From Isoetes taiwanensis (Eukaryota; Streptophyta; Lycopodiopsida; Isoetales; Isoetaceae): a stretch of 64,000 bases of DNA. Every line of letters starts with the position of its first letter. Within the stretch, counting starts at the first letter, position 1. The stretch is taken from the NCBI GenBank assembly GCA_021234155.1, contig JAJEKV010000037.1:434001-498000 (forward strand). The letters are read 5' to 3'. A program made the translations under genes and the position numbers. Positions 1 through 11,497 of the stretch are shown in pieces. The notes under the pieces are model-generated. The model had not been told where the DNA came from. It made no database searches and was given only the letters and a program-made list of their open reading frames with translations.

Positions 1-866
1 AAGTGTCCGGATTGTATCAGACTTTGTTATTGGAAAAATCTAGACTATAATATTTGCTTAAGACATTTACAACTATGCCAGAAGATAAAAGGAGAAAGCA
101 CGAACATGTAGAGCTTTATAGGTCCTTAATCAAATGAGGGTTAGGTTACACAATGATTGTGATTATATTTGTTATGTTTATGTGTTAGATGCAAACAATA
201 GACAATATGAAGCAAAATTATGCACATTCAGCAACATAAGTTATTTTTGGTGTGGCATATTGTATAAAACTGCAAGGAAGGATTGCGCATCTTAGAATAT
301 TGAAAAATGGGTACTCTAATTTTAGTGAGCATAAGAGTAAGTGTTGCTCCAGTAAGCTAAATGATTGGCAATTGTGTCTATATACTGTAAGTCTTTAAAG
401 GAGTTTCTGCATGACTTAGGTTGACAAATGTAAAGGCCACAACTACAAACTATATTAGTTCCAAATAGTGGGTCAACACTATGCATGGACAAATAATTTT
501 CACCAAAGCATAAGGGTTGGTATAGCTAATATGGCTAATGGCCACCAGTATGTCAAAATTAATACTGTTGTTCATGCGTATGTCAAAATTAATATTGACG
601 ATTTTCTTGGTCGTGCATTAGAAGGATCCATATGGTCGTGAAAATGACCTGGCTACCAAATGCATGATGTGTGTAACGAGGAAGCTCCATCTTGCAATAT
701 ATCGAGTTTACTAACCACCTTAAATGATTTGCCAGAATTAGACAATGTCTAATTCCCAAACTAGAACTGGCTACATATTCCTGACATGATTAAAGGAATT
801 TGTCGTCGTCGCATGTTTCTTGCACACCTCATGGGATTATTAACCTTGATATTGCACAGCCAAAGA
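1..866. other. AT-rich stretch without recognisable gene
   Basis: I see no open frame of useful length, splice-consistent exon or known domain on either strand. The sequence is AT-rich with scattered stops. It is probably old intergenic or repeat-derived DNA. Confidence 0.5.
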
Positions 867-994
867 GAAGACATTAATACAAATAGACCACGGTGTGCTA
901 CATGGGATATTGGATGGAGAAGCTATTAATACAAATAGACCACGGTGTGCTACATGGGATATTGGATGGCATAATGCCAACCATTATGCCATCC
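867..994. repeat. 52-bp tandem duplication followed by a 13-bp-arm hairpin
   Basis: Positions 867-918 and 919-970 are near-identical copies of a 52-bp unit. It overlaps a short perfect inverted repeat: 964-976 (GGATGGCATAATG) pairs with 982-994 across a 5-base loop. The short ORF crossing this area owes its length to the duplication and has no recognisable product. Confidence 0.75.
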
Positions 995-1343
995 ATTATG
1001 TGTTTCTGTTGTACATTGTCAGATAGATGCTCTTCTCTCTTGTTACAAGGCCAACGAGGACAAGCAAAAAAGCAAAAGTCCCCTCACTCTTCTAATCCCT
1101 AGGACAACTCCTGGGGAGATGTGTCATGAGGCAAAGATACACTTTTACAATCCCATTTATTCTAAAAGTGAAGGGATTTTCAGCATGTTGAATAAGGAAA
1201 GACAAAACTTGAATTGATATTTAAATTGCGAGGATGCAGTAAAAGCAAGTGGAAAATGAAAGGCACACAATCCTTAGAATTTCGAGATTAAAGTAGAGGA
1301 AAGAGAGAGAGAAAATGAGACTGCATTAGCAATGTTGATACTG

Positions 1344-1850
1344 ATTATGATGGAGGAAGAATTAAGCGATGAAATTGATGTTAAGGAGAAACGAAGGATT
1401 ATGAAGTTTGAATGACAAAACAAAGAGGAAAAGGAAGAAGCCTAAATGAGTCGGATTATAGCAAATCTAGAAATGGGTCGTGGAAAGTTAAAGTAAGAAA
1501 TCTTAGCAAAGCTAGAAATCCACGGGCGCGCAAAGCAGAGTAAGAAATCTGTATAGATCAATCAAATATAGAAGCATATCCTTGAGATCTAGATGTGTCA
1601 TGGATTATAGCAAAGCTAAAAATCCATGGGTAGTGCAAAGTTACGGTAAGAATTATGTATAGATCATTCAAAGATAGAAGCTTATCCTTGAGAAGGATCC
1701 AATGGTAGGTAAGATTTGCACCTGCCATTATGATGGAGGAAGAATCAAGCGATGAAACTGATGCTAAGAATACATGGAGGATTACGAAGGTTGAGTGAGA
1801 AAACAAGCAGGACAAGGAAGAGGAGTCAGATTATGTGTCCGTAAGGAGGA
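1344..1850 (+). repeat. Two diverged copies of a coding-like unit
   Basis: The sequence at about 1350-1440 is repeated in diverged form at about 1730-1825. In one plus frame both read as acidic/basic text beginning MMEEE or EEESSDE, and both are interrupted by stops. The material between them, containing the phrase CATATCCTTGAG, is also duplicated (about 1573 and 1680). This looks like decayed coding or transposon sequence duplicated in tandem; I do not recognise the source. Confidence 0.45.
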
Positions 1851-1910
1851 TCTATGGTAGCTAAGCTTTGCACACATTATTGCTTCCAAAACTAAGCAAA
1901 TCAAATTAAG

Positions 1911-1975
1911 ATAGATAGATAGATAGAATTTTAACGTCCGAAAGAGACTACAAGAGCTATGGACGATAACTGAAC
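1911..1975 (-). mobile_element. Short LINE 3' end with (CTAT)n tail
   Basis: On the minus strand this reads CGGACGTTAAAATT followed by about four CTAT repeats. The layout (GGACG, then T/A-rich AAAA, then a short tandem repeat) matches the 3' ends at 18.2, 19.3, 38.4, 44.1 and 45.9 kb. I interpret it as a strongly 5'-truncated insertion of the same non-LTR retrotransposon lineage. The match is short, so chance cannot be excluded. Confidence 0.45.
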
Positions 1976-2019
1976 ATGGGCTTTAAGAAATATACACAAA
2001 GAAGATCAACATTATTTCC

Positions 2020-2741
2020 TTATCGGACTCTTGTATGTAATGGGAGTGTAATTTTTTTTTGCTTATCCTCATTGGAGGTGTACTAATAATTAATTATCGA
2101 TCTTGGAGGTGTCCGATAATTAATTATCAAGACACCTCGATCTTAATAATTAATTATCACTACACACCGCCTCTACTACGGTCGCCATCGCCCTTAAAAC
2201 AGCTGATGATCTAAACTAAAACAGATGATCTAAACTAAAACCGTCTTCAAAACTAATGATCTAACTCTATGCCACGGCACCGGGCGGCTGTTGCTCTTGC
2301 CGGGCGCCATCGGTACCTCTTACCGCCATCGCCAATCTTTGCGTCTCTGGCCGGCCATGGCCATCGCCATTGCCGCGCCTCCTTCAAAACCTAAAAAGCG
2401 GGGGCAACAAATGTCAGCAGAAGGAAAAAAAGTGATAATTTTAGGTCCAAAGCCCGATAAATGGCTGTCGGACGTCGTGCCCGGCGTCTGGCTTTGATAA
2501 CTTGTCTGCCCTAGCGGGCCTCGCCGATTATCAAACAACGTCTGGACTTCGGCCCCTAACGGGCCTCCGTCGGCGTGTCAAAAATGCATGACCTCGGCTC
2601 ACGTCCCTCGGCCGGATATCGGCACGTAAGGCCTCGGCGGCCTTGACCTTAGCCGGCCTCGGCGACTGCGTGCGGATATCCGCCCTGACGTAGAGAGCCT
2701 AATCATGCATTTTTGGTTATCAGCCTTAGCTAGTCCGATAA
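2020..2741. mobile_element. Non-autonomous element with short terminal inverted repeats, copy 1
   Basis: The segment begins TTATCGGACT (2020-2029) and ends AGTCCGATAA (2732-2741), a perfect 10-bp terminal inverted repeat. A shorter relative with the same start, the same internal TAATTAATTAT-type motifs and the same end (GGTTATC...CCGATAA) lies at 36980-37207. The interior is GC-rich, with repeated GGCCTCGGC-type motifs and no convincing transposase. It is probably a MITE-like or deleted DNA transposon; I found no clear target duplication. Confidence 0.55.
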
Positions 2742-2939
2742 CCTTACCTTCAAAGACTAAGACCATCTAATATGATACAAACAAAGCAAGAAATATTTAG
2801 GTGGTGTAATATTATAAGGTTAAAGGCATATGTATGTGTGAGTAAAGTTAGAAAGAAATATGTTGGAAAAACTTGAGAGGCTATGCATTCAATTGGATTT
2901 GCACACCAAATACAATATTTAAATCTAAAAAAAGGGGGC

Positions 2940-4573
2940 TCAAGAAGGAGGCAAGCTTCTAGAACTAGGGCTAGAAGCAAGGGCCTTAATCCGATCCATG
3001 GATCCAAAATCAACAGAGGGCAGCCGAGCTCTTCTGATAATTCTGTCCATATTTCTCTGCAAGCTCTGATTAACCATTCTGTTTACAATTTTTCGCTCTT
3101 CGCAGATCTCAGATTCGTCAGAAATCCGGCCGCTTTGTGAAGATCCGGTAGTAATTGGTGCAGAAATGGCCCTTCCTTTCTGCCTCTCTTCTCTCAAGCA
3201 TTCTAAAATCCTAGAAGCCCTTTTCTGTGCCAGAGTCGATCCTAAAAGCACCACCTCCAGCAGACTAGAAACTGCTCCTAATCTTATCAATGCTTGCCGG
3301 ATCGCCCAGCTATGGTGTGCCAGAATCATCAGCACATATACTGCTAATTCTTGGCTCTTGCTTCCGTTTTCCCATTCCAGAGCACCCACCAAAATTTCCA
3401 GAATTTCATTCCGCTCTGCCATTGATTTTCTTCCGGCTTCTGTCGCTGCCAGATTCCCTAAAACCGCCAGAGATTTTTCGCCCAGAGATGGGTCTTTTAT
3501 TAGATTTAATACCACCGGAATTGCCCCTGCTTCTGTGATGAATGATGCGTTTGTTGGGCAGATCGATAGATTGTAAATGGCTCTTAATGCATCTTTCTTG
3601 GCCTGAGACTGAAGATTTTTATTTTCCAGCATTGATTTTAGCAACGGAATTGCTCCGGATGATCCAATAATGGGTTTGTTGGCATCTAAAGCTGACAGGC
3701 TAAGAAGCGCTGCAGTGGCGGCTTCTTGGGTTGTCGAATCTTGAGAGATTTCCAGCAGATCGACTATTTTGGGAATTGCACCTGAGGCAGAAATTGCAGC
3801 CTTGTTTCTGCAGATTTATTGAGCAAATTGTTAGAAAGATTCGTCCAAACAATCTTTAAAATATTGTAGATTACTGTAAAGAATTTGCAAGGCGGAAGAA
3901 CATACATGTCGTTTCCGATGGCAAGATTGAGCAGGGCAAAGAGGGCCGAGTTCTGGAATGCCGGATTAGACAGATCTAACAAAGAAATTAGAAAAGGGAT
4001 TGCGCCCAGCATGGAAAGAGTTTCTCTTGCCCATGCATTATCTTTTGTAATATGTCTGATTTTTTCCGCAGATCTGCCCTGTTCTTCATCGCTTCCCCGC
4101 CGGAGTTGCTTCACCAAGCTTTGCAGCTCATCAAACAGCTTGCTCCTGGCTTCTAGATACTCTGTTTTTGCTATTAAATCTAATTTCTTGCTTGAATCCG
4201 AAACGCCCTGTAAAATTTCCTTGCTCTGATCACCTGGGTCTTTTTCGTTCTGCAAAACCGAGCAATCCCTGCCAGTTTTCTTTCCCTGATCATATGAGTT
4301 TTTGCCATCTCCGTGCTTATCCCTGCCGGACTTCTTGATTCCATCCTCTGCGCCAAGATTTTGCTCTTTTTCTACCGGAACAGCCTGTCCCCTGTTTCCC
4401 CTCTTTGGATCTAGCCTCTGTTTTTTCTTCAGCTCCTTCAGCGATGTAATGCTTCTCTTAGAAGCCGAAGATCTGCACCGAATCGCATCAAAAAAAGTCG
4501 AGAAAATGCCCGAAAAGCTTCTTGAATGAGAATGCGTTATAGCTCCGCCTGATTCCGAAGCAAAGTGGGGCAT
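2940..4573 (-). CDS. ARM-repeat superfamily protein (PUB-ARM-like, no U-box)
   Basis: Two exons: 4573-3906 and 3807-2940. The donor is GACAT|GTATG and the acceptor CTGCAG|AAAC, and joining keeps frame (1536 nt, 511 residues plus stop). The first ATG is at 4573, reading MPHFASESGG. Residues 1 to about 140 are low-complexity and basic/acidic, with no U-box or other domain. From about residue 150 there are successive armadillo repeats with typical text such as AIPFLISLL, ALFALLNLA, GAIPKIVDLL, AATAALLSLSALDANK, GAIPLLKSML, LRAIYNLS and KSLAVLGNLA. The C-terminus is basic and serine-rich, ending SRSLPPS. Plant relatives are annotated as ARM-repeat or U-box-like proteins and usually act as protein-interaction scaffolds; without the U-box, ubiquitin-ligase activity is not expected. 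The exon structure is intact with no frame damage, so this is probably a functional gene. Its specific partner cannot be inferred. Confidence 0.9.
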
Positions 4574-5135
4574 TCTGGCCAATCTAAGACAGATTCAGAA
4601 TGTGGGCTCCTCAATCTGCAGCAAAGATTTGCTTCCAAAACCTGAATTCATCCTTCTAATCAAATCTAAAATCAATCGACAGCAAAAGAAGGCGGATTTC
4701 TCATAATAAGCAGCAAAACGATCCAAAACTGCGGTCCAAGGGAGCGGAAAGAGGAGTAGAAGCTCCAAAAAAACATGGCAGGATGACAAGGGATCGGATT
4801 TGATCAGAAAAAAGAATTGAAATACCTGGATTTACAGCGGATTTGATCAGAAGAAAAGGATTGAAATACCTGGTTTTACAGCGGGTTAAAGGATGGAGGA
4901 AGCACGGCGATGGCCTTTTTTTGTGTTTTTGCAAGCACGGCGATGGCAGAGAAGCTCTGTAGCATGGGACAAGAAAAAATGAATGGCCCAATTAAGTTTT
5001 TGCCGTTTTGGAGGGCAAGAACAGGCCCAGGATGCTGCAGCGGCAAGCTTGTTTGTCACACTTGTCTCGTGCCGGATTCATCATTCTGATGCTGTTTGAT
5101 CCATTTTCTAACCGAAATTATAAGCTTTATTTCTG
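4574..5135 (-). other. Upstream region of the ARM-repeat gene
   Basis: This is 5' flanking and possibly 5'UTR sequence of the minus-strand ARM gene. It contains a 43-bp tandem duplication (starting 4795 and 4838, each with GGATTTGATCAGAA) and a shorter repeated phrase GCAAGCACGGCGATGGC near 4892 and 4931. No other gene is visible. Confidence 0.5.
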
Positions 5136-6903
5136 GAGCAGATAAAGTGCATTCATAGATAGCTCCATCCCATCCCTTTTTTAAACCATCAATCTAAAAC
5201 CTAACCCCTCCCCTTTTTTTCCAATGGTTTATTCCTTACCCCGCCTTACCCCCTTAAAATATAAATACTCCCTTTTTTTAAAAACCACCTCTTTCCAATG
5301 GTTTATTCTTTATCCTGACCAAAATACAAATCAATACTAATCTATTATTATCTGTGATTTTTTTATCCTAACATATATACTCAATGCTATTTTATTATTT
5401 ATGTATTATGGTGTGTGTTATTATATTGTGCTCTTTTTACTGCACCCACATTTTCTCTAGTTTACTATATTTACTCATTGTGTCTCTGCAGCCACATTGT
5501 TGTCTACTAATTTACTGCTGCAGTATGCTTGTTTACTCATTGTGTCCCTGGCATCTGGCATTGCCAAGGGTCCAGCAAATTGCCAACCTTGGGTTTTATG
5601 TGTTCGAATGTCAATATCATAACTTATTAAGTGTGTCATCTCTCCTGAAAATGGGATCATCACTTGCCACAATCCAAAATAAACATTCAACCTAATTTTC
5701 AATGCTAACTTTCTGCACAATTGTATCAAAACATTGAATTTCTCAATTTAACTAATGAGTTCCAATCTGGGCAATGCCTTCATTTATAGTAAATTGTTGA
5801 TCTTCAACTCAACAGTCCTCTGCCAAAGTTCATAAAATTCTCTAAAGAATTGTAGAACTCTTAAGACATTCAAAGCTCTCATAATATATATTTTAGTTAA
5901 AGTTCTCAAAAGAATTATAGCACCCTTAAGACATTCAAAGTTCTCATAATACATATATTAGTTAAAGTTCTTTAAAAAATTATAGAACCCTTAAAGACAT
6001 TCAGTTATCATATCTTTGTCTTTCTCGCTTGTCTTGATGTAGTGGTCAAAGCTTTTGGACTTTCAAACCTTTTGAAATGTTGTATATGACCAGAAGGCAC
6101 ACATTTACATTTGTTTTATTGATTGCACGTTTTTGTTTGCTTCTTTTGAATTTTTATCCAAGAATGTATAACAATTGCTTTAACATATAAGCACCTCAAA
6201 GTCATGTCCATACATGGATAATAATTGTGCATGCATATTCTCAACTATAGTCAACATAAAGAAAGAGAGTTTCTTGTCAACCAACACCAACACCTCTTAT
6301 GTAATTGTTTACTTGTCGATGCCGTATATCTCTATTCTCGAATAGCACCGTCATGCGTAACCATTGCAATTTGCCTCTTATGTAATTGTTTACTTGTCGA
6401 TGCCGTATATCTCTATTCTCGAGTAGCACCGTCATGCGTAACCATTGCAATTTGATTGCTTGTCAGCTTCAAATTCATGTCGGGTACGTGTTTAAACCAT
6501 GTTACTGGGTTGTTTTATGAGAATTGGCGACCTCATTCCACAATTCAAGCATTATCACATGCCACACGCATGCTAAATGTTCAAACCTATTTCCAATGCG
6601 CAAAGTTGCCGTTATCTTACACATTATGTGTGTACTAACAATCTAAATATATTATATATTAGTCTTGGTCTATCTTGCACTTTTTTTATAAGGTAAGGTC
6701 TTGATATTGAGCTCAAAAGCCATATGTCATAAGTTTTGTTTATAATGCAATGCGTGCACATATTCTAGTCTAGTTAAAGATGCTTATAGAATCACTCCAA
6801 TCCAAACATTCTTCCTACTCCTAGTGAACGGTCTCTAGTTTAGTTAAAGATGCTTATAGAATCACTCCAATTAAACATTCTTCCTACTCTTCATGAACCG
6901 TCA
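5136..6903. repeat. Long dispersed repeat, copy 1 (partner at 15068-16600)
   Basis: From GGAGCAGATAAAGT at 5136 to the TCATGAACC phrase near 6890 the sequence matches 15068-16600 in order and on the same strand, with many substitutions and small indels. The short hydrophobic ORFs in both copies (YYLCI.VCVIILC) are by-products of T-rich sequence. No transposase or reverse transcriptase is visible. It is probably an old non-autonomous transposable element or segmental duplication. This copy also has an internal duplication at about 6771-6903. Confidence 0.7.
6293..6454. repeat. 81-bp tandem duplication
   Basis: 6293-6373 and 6374-6454 are two head-to-tail copies starting CCTCTTATGTAATTG that differ at about one base. 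The homologous stretch of the 15-16 kb copy has only one unit, so the duplication arose after the two large copies separated. Confidence 0.85.
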
Positions 6904-7042
6904 AAGCTGAGACCTCACATCACATTGGCAAATGGTTTTACAAGTTTTTTTGTTGGGGAAAAAAAGCTTTATTCAAAAATAGACATCTTTTTGTGTGTGC
7001 TGAACCATTGAGAGTTCCTATAAATATAGAGGATTTGATGTA

Positions 7043-7160
7043 TGGGTGCAAGGCAATTGGGACCGCATTCCGGCGTGGATCGGTGGGGTCCCGCGACTGG
7101 CGTTAGCCGGGAGCGGGTCACCGGTCCCGCCGGAATGCGGGATCAATTGCCTTGCACCCA
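7043..7160. repeat. GC-rich foldback with ~32-bp arms
   Basis: The left arm beginning TGGGTGCAAGGCAATTG (7043) pairs with the right arm ending CAATTGCCTTGCACCCA (7160), with about two mismatches over 32 bp and a GC-rich centre. The sequence is far more GC-rich than its flanks, suggesting an inserted foldback element. Its right end abuts the TIR element that starts at 7160. Confidence 0.75.
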
Positions 7161-7835
7161 CAATATGGTAGTTGGGGAACGATCCCTGTTTCACAGCTAT
7201 GGCGCTGGCTATGGCGCTGAAGGTCCCCTATGGCTGGGGCGTCCGCTATGGCGCTGAAGGTCCGCTATGGCTGAGGCGATGAAGGTCGGCTATGGCGGTG
7301 AAAGTCGGTTAGTAGTTGCTCTGTTTGCTTTGCTAATCGTTGCCTTTGCTCTGCTAATAGTTGCCTTGGCTGCCGTTGAAGATCTTTAAGCCCTGAAAAA
7401 ACAGAGCCAGCCCAGAAGATCCAACTCCGGCCGTGAGACCTGTTTCGCAAGCATCTGTTCGCCATGCTTTTGCCTTGTTCGCCATCCAACTCCGGCTGTG
7501 AGACCTCCATCGCCAAGCATCTGTTCGCCATGCTTTTGCCCTGTTTGGCAAGCATTGAACAAGCCAAGCCAAGCCTTTTGTGTTCGGCATTCTTTGCTTG
7601 GAAGAAACAGAGCATTCTTTGCTCGGCAAAAACAGAGCTCGGGAAAACAGAGCATTCTTTGCTCGACAAGCATCGAACAAGCCAAACAAAAACAGAGCAT
7701 TTTTTGCTGTTAACCGGATGGAAACCGGAGATGCGGAATGGACGACCCGAATACCATTCTGCAATGGAATTGAATGCCACGTGGCAGCACGAAATTAACC
7801 GAACGCTAAAATTCGTGACCCAACTACCATATTGT
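7160..7835. mobile_element. ~680-bp element bounded by 17-bp perfect terminal inverted repeats
   Basis: ACAATATGGTAGTTGGG at 7160-7176 is exactly inverted at 7819-7835. The interior has short imperfect direct repeats (GGCTATGGCGCTGAAGGTC near 7200-7310; GAACAAGCCAA and AGAGCATT units near 7555-7700) which create overlapping ORFs on both strands. None of these ORFs resembles a transposase. I call it a non-autonomous DNA transposon; superfamily unassigned because I see no clear target duplication. Confidence 0.65.
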
Positions 7836-7999
7836 AGCTAAAAATGAAAAAGAAAATAAAGAAGCTTAAATTATTTTAAGGGCTTATATTCTTTTATTGG
7901 TTTATTTTTTTAAGGGCTTGGTATTTTTAAACCTAACTAGCTTTTTCACTTTTTTGGTTTATTGTTTTAAGGCCTTATTATTTCGAATCCCACAAACGT

Positions 8000-8131
8000 G
8001 AAAACAGCTAGTAGTTTTTTGTTGGGCAGCCGCTTGCATACCAGAGGATGCCTAGATGCAAATGCGAAAACAGCTAGTAGTTTTTTGTTGGGCAGCCGCT
8101 TGCATCCCGGAGGATGCCTAGATGAGCATGT
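8000..8131. repeat. 66-bp tandem duplication
   Basis: 8000-8065 and 8066-8131 both start GAAAACAGCTAGTAG and differ at a few positions. The ORFs spanning them are repeat artefacts. The following 750 bp up to 8880 are AT-rich with homopolymer runs and no gene that I can see. Confidence 0.8.
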
Positions 8132-8882
8132 TGCAAGGGGTGATGTAATTCCTAGACTCAGGAGTTTGCTTGATCCTAATAACATTGAGCTTCTCCATGC
8201 TTGAGCATGAACTTGTGCTTGATTCTGGAACATAAATTTTGATGGTTCACTGGCAGATTGTGTTGAATTGGCCGTAAATTGATTTTATCTGGCTCTCCAG
8301 GTGTATGTATGGCAGATAGGGTCGCTTTTGAATTCACGCAGCAGAACAGGAAGAGGAGTTGAACGAGGCTTGATTACTTTTAACCATGGTTGAACAAGCT
8401 AGAAGACCTACAGAAGGCAACATTGAAAATTATATGCGAAAGATCATTGTAGTGCACTAAGCTTTTACAAAGATATTGAAACTAAGACAGATAAGGTTAG
8501 GCAGTTTATTTTTTGGGCCTCTTTCATTGCTTACTTTGAGAGATGATATTATGGTGGCCGCGCTTTATTGGCCGCGTTTTTGTATCGAAAAAGAAAAAAT
8601 TAGAAATTTTTGTTTTAATGTGTTATGGGATTTGTGCTATATTTAATATTTTATATGTTATCCATAAACTTACCAACATTTTTATTTTTTATTTTTTTTC
8701 CAAACCAAAAAAACATCTCCTATAACACATCAAAACGAAAATTTCCAATTTTTTTTCACGACATTCCTTATGGTTAAAATTCGTTCAACTAATTATAACT
8801 TTTTTTATATTGCTCATTTACCATCATTGATTCTGATTTAAAGTTCTTATTCATTTGTTTCATTTGGTTCGAGTCCTCAAAC

Positions 8883-10012
8883 CAGTGCGCCCAGGGCCAA
8901 TCCGGAAAGTTTGGAAGTGCTCCTCGCGCACTGTGTGAGTGTTGGGCCACTGATCTATGTCTAGACTTGTCCCAATGTAGAAATTAAGGGCACAAGCCAC
9001 CTTAACTCTGCAAAATAAGTAGGATTCGGTCTTCATATCAACCTTGTAGAGTCATCTGGGACCTAAAGAGGTGGTGACCACTCACAGAGTGCGCCTCTCG
9101 CGCACTGTGTGAGGGGTCAAAACTTTGAACCTTCATAACTTGAGCTATACAGCTCCAAATCGCCTAAAATTTGTTGCGTTAGGACCATTAAAGAGTCTAG
9201 AATTCGAACTCAAAATAGTATAATCCACCTCAAAATGACCAAAATAGCTCAAACCCTAAATTATGTCTTCCAAATTACAGTTTAAGTAGAAATAGAAGCA
9301 ATAACTTTTGTAGTACAAGGCTAGAGCCACAGAAGAGCAAGGAGCACGACTTTTTGAAGACGTTGAAGACCTAGGCGACGTACTGACAACAGAAGGGAGG
9401 AGAGTGGAAAGGCAGACCCAAGAGAGAAAGCACTGAGGCAAACACCTCTACAAACGAAACGAGTAGTACAGGGTAAATACAAAATTAAGTTTTGAACATG
9501 TTAATGTGCAAAATCATAAGTAATTAGGTTGTACTAATGGTATCTGCATTTGGAATTGCCAAAATTGGAGCAAAATTCAGTGTTTTTGGCCCCACCCCTC
9601 ACAGAGTGCGCCAGGACCAAATCCGTCATTCTCGGATTAGCCTCTCGCGCACTATGTGAGTGGTCGACCACTGATCTTTGCCAATAGGCCAAATGTAGAA
9701 AGTAAGGGTATAATCCAACCCAACTCATTGAGATAAGTAGGATTTGACCTTTAGATTATAGAAATTGAGCCATCCTAGATCCAAAGCGAGTCCCCACCCT
9801 CAAGTGAGCGCCAGACCAAATCCGCCATTCTCGGATTAGCCTCACAAGACCGTGTGAGAATGAAATTTCGATCTATGCCAAGACTTGTCTAAATGAAGAA
9901 AGTAAGGGCACAATCCGACCTAACTCGTCGAGATAAGTAGGATTTGACCCTCATGGAGTGCGCCATGACCAAATCCGTCATTCTCGGATTAGCCTCTCGC
10001 GCACTGTGTGAG
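8883..10012. repeat. Array of four to five diverged stem-loop repeat units
   Basis: A motif starting like CTCACAGAGTGCGCC and closing like CTCGCGCACTATGTGAG recurs near 8883-8935, 9081-9112, 9597-9652, 9800-9857 and 9953-10012. The two ends of each unit are inverted complements, so each could form a stem-loop. Longer shared text (GAAAGTAAGGGCACAATCC, GATAAGTAGGATTTGAC) follows several of them, indicating units of about 150-200 bp. The array lies upstream of a TATA box and ORF, as in the leader or LTR of a retroelement. Confidence 0.65.
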
Positions 10013-10188
10013 TGGTCAGACCAAATTTGACCCAATTGGCCTCAATTTTCCCCAAATTAGATGAAATTTCTTGCAATAGGATCCTTAGAATGCACTCTTT
10101 AACCTAGTTTGCCTATGAATTGCATAGCAGCACCTTAGAATCATAGATATTCCCCAACCCAAAAATTTTCCAAAATTAGGGTTTTGCC

Positions 10189-10196
10189 TATAAATA
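10189..10196 (+). promoter_or_regulatory. Candidate TATA box
   Basis: TATAAATA lies about 175 bp upstream of the ATG of the 171-codon ORF and downstream of the stem-loop array. The spacing suits a transcription start near 10220 with a leader of about 150 bases. The assignment rests on sequence and position only. Confidence 0.45.
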
Positions 10197-10369
10197 GGAC
10201 CACAACCCCCAATTGCACCCTACTCATTTGCTCCTAACTCCAAGGCGATTTTTCAGCTCCCAGAGGTGCTTCTTTATCTGTTTGACAACTCCTAGAGCTT
10301 GAGCCCATGGCCATCGCAGCAAGTGAGGAGGAAGATGCTTCGAGTACCTAAGAGAGAAAGCAGAGGAAG

Positions 10370-10885
10370 ATGAAGGCGTGGGCCTGGACGTGGGAAGACA
10401 TCATCGACGTCGACCCCACTCAAGAAAGGCAACAAGCAGAGGAGGACCTTCCGAGCTTCGAGGAGGGATTAAGAGCAACAAGGACAGCTCCACCACTTGG
10501 GTTAGGCATCACCAGTCTAACCCCGGTCATCATCCAAGGAGAAGCATACCTGACCCTACATGACATCAAGAACCTTCCAGAATGCAGGGGCAGGGGCTAC
10601 AGGATAGACGAGCTCCTACATCTCTTACGTCAACAACCGGACCTTGATGACTTCATCGACCGGGAGACACATGACTTCCCCATCAGCATAAGGGAGGCCC
10701 CGACGTACACTGACCAATCATCGACGAACATAGAAGCCTACACTGGTATTAGGCAGATGATGGCACAACAGGAGTTACCCACAGAGGAGGAGTTCATACC
10801 GATCCACGAGCGGATGGGAATCAGAGGGAAAAACAACGAAAGGCTCCTACCCAAGACACCGGCGGCGGAACACCACCAAAAATGA
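10370..10885 (+). CDS. Hypothetical 171-residue protein, possibly retroelement-derived
   Basis: An uninterrupted ORF starts at ATG 10370 (MKAWAWTWEDIIDVDP) and ends before 10886. It is hydrophilic, rich in Glu, Arg, Gln and Pro, with no signal peptide, membrane segment, zinc knuckle or catalytic motif that I recognise. The TATA box and repeated stem-loop leader upstream suggest the 5' part of a retrotransposon whose remainder is lost. It could also be a small lineage-specific gene. GC content is clearly higher than in the flanks, consistent with an inserted element. Confidence 0.45.
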   Translation: MKAWAWTWEDIIDVDPTQERQQAEEDLPSFEEGLRATRTAPPLGLGITSLTPVIIQGEAYLTLHDIKNLPECRGRGYRIDELLHLLRQQPDLDDFIDRETHDFPISIREAPTYTDQSSTNIEAYTGIRQMMAQQELPTEEEFIPIHERMGIRGKNNERLLPKTPAAEHHQK

Positions 10886-11497
10886 TAGAGGCAGTATCAA
10901 CTTAACATCTTCTAAGTCCATGATTCGGCGACTACAGGGAGATGATAGCAGTACTGGTGGACGAATACTCTGGAAGACATAGGGCTGCAATCAGAACTAG
11001 AGAGGAGGCGGCAAAACCGAAGAATCAAACGTGATTGAAGGAGGGAAAATCCTAAAGGAGTATAAAATGTTCTTCTATAGATTAGAAAAGTGGACGAATT
11101 AAAAATCCCAATATAATTATACATATGTCTATCAAAAGTATCAGGTGCTCATACATAGTACAAAATTAGGATCATGTTTTAGGATTTAGTATTTGCATCC
11201 AAACTCCATCGCTTCGACTGCCAAAGGATGAAGTAAAGAACCACAGGTATAGAGAAGATCAAATGTTCGAATGGAAGAGCAAGTAGAGAGAGAGATGACC
11301 AGAGCCCAAGCCAAGCTTCGACTCCAAACACTTCGAGAAGCGGCCTTAAGTAGAAGACCGCTCGTCTAGCACAATGTCAAGATGAGAGATAACGCCAGTC
11401 ATGTCAAGATCCGTAGCGCTACACCATCTAGGTTTTGCACGACGACATCTTCGGAATGCAACTCTACCTCCTCTAGGAGCAGAAACACTTGACGGCC
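10886..11497. other. No recognisable gene
   Basis: This stretch lies between the 171-codon ORF and the copia fragment. Short frames contain stops and no known motif. It may be the remainder of either neighbouring element. Confidence 0.4.

Noticed and set aside
7265-7780. 171-codon minus-strand ORF in the TIR element as a transposase
   Set aside because: It is made of short internal repeats in overlapping frames on both strands and has no DDE, zinc-finger or other motif.
8866-8876. tRNA gene suggested by GGTTCGAGTCC
   Set aside because: Only the T-loop-like stretch matches; no acceptor, D-arm or anticodon stem can be drawn around it.
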